A stretch of 64,000 nucleotides of DNA from Thermodesulfovibrionia bacterium (GTDB taxonomy: Bacteria > Nitrospirota > Thermodesulfovibrionia > UBA6902). The notes below the pieces were generated by a model. It searched no databases. It was not told where the DNA came from and was given only the letters and a program-made list of their open reading frames with translations. This document shows positions 61,462 to 64,000 of this stretch, piece after piece. The DNA lies in NCBI GenBank assembly GCA_030646035.1, contig JAUSMY010000056.1, positions 271,987-335,986 of the forward strand, given 5' to 3'. How positions within the stretch are numbered: position 1 is the stretch's first letter; each line of letters opens with the position of its first letter. Position numbers and translations under genes: made by a program.

Positions 61462-61480
61462 ATGCAGCATAATAACTACC

Positions 61481-63451
61481 ATGAAACAATCAGACAAGAA
61501 AAGACTGAGCCTGCTTATCGGGGTCTTCATTACCCTAATCACTACCCTCCTGATGTTCCTTGAACTCTCTCCTTTTATAACGCTTGAGGCAAAGCTTCTC
61601 GACTACCGTTTCAAGATAAGAGGGAAGATAGACCCCCCTGACAGTATCGTCATAGCTGCCATTGACGAAAAAAGCATTGAGCGCCTTGGACGGTGGCCCT
61701 GGGACAGAGACAGGCTGGCCCAGCTTGTCAGAAAGCTTGAAGAGGTTCATGCAGGCATCATTGTCTTTGATATTATCCTCAGTGAAGAGGAGAATAATGA
61801 CAAGCTGCTCGGCGACGCGATATGGGACGCAGGCAATGTAATTCTCCCGATCGTCTTTGATTTTGAAGGTAAGGTAGGCCGGCCGGATAACGAATACCTG
61901 AACAATACGGCATTGGCATCCGTAACTAATGAGAAGCTCTTTAGGGATTATCCCCCAATCATTGCAAACGGCGTTCTCATCCCTGTGCCTGAATTAATAA
62001 GCTCCGTGATGACACTCGGCCATATCAATATGTTCCCTGACATAGACGGCACTCTGAGATGGGAATCTCTGCTTATCGGTTACAGGGGCAAACTATATCC
62101 TTCGGCAACGCTGCAGGCCGCTGCATCATATCTCGGAATTCCCAACGATAAGATAACTGTAAATGCGACCAGCGGCATACAGCTGGGGAATAAGAGGTAT
62201 ATACCTACGGATGAATACGGCCGGACCCTGATAAATTATTACGGGCCCAACATGACCTTCACCCATATTTCCATTTCAGATATTCTTGAGGGGAATATTA
62301 AACCCGAAGAGCTCCGGGGCAAGATAATACTTATCGGCGCCACAGCGGTCGGCATTTACGATCTGAGAGTAACACCGATCTCTGCCGCAATGCCCGGGAT
62401 TGAGAAACACGCAAGCGTAATAGCATCTTTAATAGATGGGAAACATCTTAAGACTATCCCGTCATATGTGAATCTTGCGATACTTTTATCGACAGGATTT
62501 TTATTCTCCCTCATATTCACAAGGCTTAAGGCAGCCGGCGCCTCGGTCCTCACAGCCGCTTCACTCCTTTTTATCTCCTGGGCAGCATATTATATGTTCG
62601 CAAAGTACGGCCTTTGGGTCAATGTGACTTACCCCGCGCTTAACATTATTCTTACCTTTGTAAACGCGACATTATACAACTACTATATTGAGGAGAGGTT
62701 CGCAAAGAAGATAAGGGCGATGTTCTCAAGTTATGTAACGGAAAGCCTGGTCAATGAACTGATACACAATCCTGAACTGGCAAAGCTTGGAGGCGAGAAC
62801 AGAGAGGTGACAATACTCTTTTCAGACATCAGGGGATTCACGACATTTTCGGAAAAACATTCGCCTGAAGAGGTTGTCGCGATACTTAATGAATACCTCG
62901 GAGAGATGACAAAGATAGTCCTTAAATGGAAAGGAGTGCTTGATAAGTTCATAGGCGACGCGATACTCTGCTTCTGGGGCGCGCCCGTCAGGCAGGATAA
63001 CCACGCGGAGCTTGCCATAAGATGCGCACTTGAGATGATGAAGAGGCTCGGCGAGCTCCAGATAAAATGGGCTGCTGAAGGAAAGGCAGGGCTGGACATC
63101 GGGATTGGAATAAATACCGGGAAAGTGATCGTCGGCAATATAGGCGCTGAAGGTATGAAGATGGACTATACAGTCATCGGAGACCATGTGAACCTCGGCT
63201 CAAGGGTGGAATCCCTGACAAGAAAATATGACGCCCATATCCTGATAACTGAATTCACTCTTGAGAGTATCAGGAATCTTATAAAGTCAGGCGCAATCGC
63301 TCACGTCTCAGTTGAAGGAAAAGAGAAAGTAATAGTAAAAGGCAAGGAGAAGCCTGTTGCTGTATATGAGATACACTCTCTTGAGCATGGCTGCGACTCA
63401 ACGGTAACCGAATGCGAAAAAGATGAAGCGGTCAAGTTGACGGAGAAATAA
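61481..63451 (+). CDS. CHASE2-domain adenylate/guanylate cyclase (B)
   Basis: This 656-residue paralogue of cyclase A has a membrane helix (about residues 8-28), CHASE2 (about 35-300; IDEKSIERLGRWPWDR), three membrane helices (about 325-395) and a catalytic domain (about 435-615). ILFSDIRGFTTFSEKH and FIGDAILCFWG hold the metal aspartates, and MDYTVIGDHVNLGSRVE is intact. The C-terminal tail EKDEAVKLTEK resembles that of cyclase A (VVKLTEK), showing recent duplication. It is divergent from the operon that ends with cyclase A, so the two copies bracket that operon. Confidence 0.9.
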   Translation: MKQSDKKRLSLLIGVFITLITTLLMFLELSPFITLEAKLLDYRFKIRGKIDPPDSIVIAAIDEKSIERLGRWPWDRDRLAQLVRKLEEVHAGIIVFDIILSEEENNDKLLGDAIWDAGNVILPIVFDFEGKVGRPDNEYLNNTALASVTNEKLFRDYPPIIANGVLIPVPELISSVMTLGHINMFPDIDGTLRWESLLIGYRGKLYPSATLQAAASYLGIPNDKITVNATSGIQLGNKRYIPTDEYGRTLINYYGPNMTFTHISISDILEGNIKPEELRGKIILIGATAVGIYDLRVTPISAAMPGIEKHASVIASLIDGKHLKTIPSYVNLAILLSTGFLFSLIFTRLKAAGASVLTAASLLFISWAAYYMFAKYGLWVNVTYPALNIILTFVNATLYNYYIEERFAKKIRAMFSSYVTESLVNELIHNPELAKLGGENREVTILFSDIRGFTTFSEKHSPEEVVAILNEYLGEMTKIVLKWKGVLDKFIGDAILCFWGAPVRQDNHAELAIRCALEMMKRLGELQIKWAAEGKAGLDIGIGINTGKVIVGNIGAEGMKMDYTVIGDHVNLGSRVESLTRKYDAHILITEFTLESIRNLIKSGAIAHVSVEGKEKVIVKGKEKPVAVYEIHSLEHGCDSTVTECEKDEAVKLTEK

Positions 63452-63470
63452 CCTTAAATGAACTGAAACA

Positions 63471-63507
63471 AAAAAGGCTCCCTGGATCAAAATCGGGAGC
63501 CTTTTTT
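63471..63507. terminator. Bidirectional rho-independent terminator between convergent genes
   Basis: AAAAAGGCTCCC (63471-63482) pairs with GGGAGCCTTTTT (63495-63506). T-runs follow on both strands, so it can serve cyclase B (plus) and the CFI-box protein (minus). A short TGTCATTCC-type remnant follows at about 63511. Confidence 0.88.
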
Positions 63508-63552
63508 GTTTGTCATTCCAGCTTGTCCGAAATCATTTCAATCTATATTGAT

Positions 63553-64000
63553 TTACAGCTTTTTTCTTGTCCTGTATCCAACGAAAACAATAACTGAGCC
63601 GAAGAATATGACGGCTGCCGAAGGATATTTAAGAGCGTATACCACAGGCGTTAAAACTATCCTGGTGGCTGTCCTCAGCCCATCATGCTTTGCAATATAG
63701 TCAGCAGCCGGTGGAGAGAGCCTGTAGTATGTCCTTACAAACAGTGAACCTAATTTATTTGTTAGTAGATATCTATCCCTGAACCTCTTAAGAACATTCA
63801 CATCAGGATGCAGGTAACTGCCGTACGCGGCTGTAGCTATAAAGCATCCACCACCGCCGCCGCCTTCTCCGCCTGATGATATTACAGCATCAGGGTCTGT
63901 GTATCTGTATGTAGCTGTGCCGCAATCCACTTCACCGCTATTTACCTGAACTGTGAAATCAATATAATAGATGGGGTTTAAAGGGTCAGGGTTCTCAGTT
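63553..64000 (-). CDS. C-terminal part of a CFI-box-CTERM protein, cut by window edge
   Basis: The minus frame stays open to the window edge, reading [16 protein letters not shown] and [12 protein letters not shown], then a Gly-run and [16 protein letters not shown]. The [10 protein letters not shown] block after poly-Gly, about 65 helical residues, one membrane helix ([18 protein letters not shown]) and a basic tail RTRKKL define the CFI-box C-terminal domain found on secreted proteins. By analogy with other CTERM domains it may act as a sorting or anchoring signal, possibly through the Cys, but this is unproven. The N-terminal portion lies outside the window. A GTG at 63930 is not a credible start because coding continues upstream. 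Confidence 0.82.
   Translation of the reverse strand, partial: TENPDPLNPIYYIDFTVQVNSGEVDCGTATYRYTDPDAVISSGGEGGGGGGCFIATAAYGSYLHPDVNVLKRFRDRYLLTNKLGSLFVRTYYRLSPPAADYIAKHDGLRTATRIVLTPVVYALKYPSAAVIFFGSVIVFVGYRTRKKL

Noticed and set aside
1..64000. CRISPR array, prophage, IS element or integrative element boundaries
   Set aside because: No regularly spaced repeats, transposase, integrase or phage structural genes occur; dispersed palindromes are too short and lack transposase genes.

Overview
The window reads as a chromosomal segment of an anaerobic or microaerophilic diderm bacterium with the reductive acetyl-CoA (Wood-Ljungdahl) pathway. Diderm signs are several outer-membrane beta-barrel proteins, lipoproteins, Lgt and an LptC-like protein. 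Other pointers are ThyX, CXXCH-containing cyclic-di-GMP enzymes and many DUF11-type surface proteins. Together these suggest an uncultured Nitrospirota (Thermodesulfovibrionia-like) or similar lineage. That placement is inference from gene content; no rRNA gene is present. I see no tRNA, rRNA, CRISPR array, transposase or phage genes.

Layout. 1-12,251: a cut-off cation/Ca2+ exchanger, a zinc-ribbon protein, then the folate (methyl) branch of the pathway scattered among housekeeping genes: fhs, pgsA, a DUF512 radical-SAM-like protein, aroE, a CXXCH diguanylate cyclase, a CooC-type ATPase coupled to 5-formyl-THF cyclo-ligase, a long divergent FolD, folE, metV and metF. fhs and folD have nearly identical predicted promoters. 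12,252-13,690 is a small accessory patch with palindromic repeats, a RelE-like toxin-antitoxin pair and a lipoprotein. 13,690-16,352: lgt, an FKBP-type isomerase, panB and a PilZ protein. 16,517-19,893: a PhnD-like binding protein translationally coupled to a CXXCH/HAMP/PAS/GGDEF/EAL sensor.

20,101-32,837 is a five-gene cluster of secreted DUF11-type proteins, including an 1837-aa protein with a predicted C-terminal beta-barrel and a 1405-aa Calx-beta/DUF11 protein. It is preceded by a 20-bp perfect palindrome placed like a class II Crp/Fnr-family operator, and it contains a cascade of overlapping micro-ORFs.

32,907-47,124: thyX plus an AcsF/CooC-type ATPase, then the carbonyl branch acsE-acsD-acsC-acsB-cooS. 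This runs directly into soluble NuoE-, NuoF- and NuoG-like subunits plus an extra ferredoxin-like protein copying the NuoF C-terminus, which suggests a dedicated electron-transfer complex for CODH/ACS or methylene-THF reduction. 47,125-49,700 holds repeats, an A+T-rich orphan membrane protein and a secreted alpha/beta hydrolase. 49,695-63,451 is a signalling region: a NYN RNase-like protein, a cyclase-like membrane protein, a Crp/Fnr regulator, a class II cyclic-nucleotide phosphodiesterase-like protein, two CHASE2 adenylate/guanylate cyclases, and a six-gene minus-strand operon (TPR-barrel, FecR, lipoprotein, LptC-like, MBL hydrolase, CHASE2 cyclase). The right edge holds the C-terminus of a CFI-box protein.
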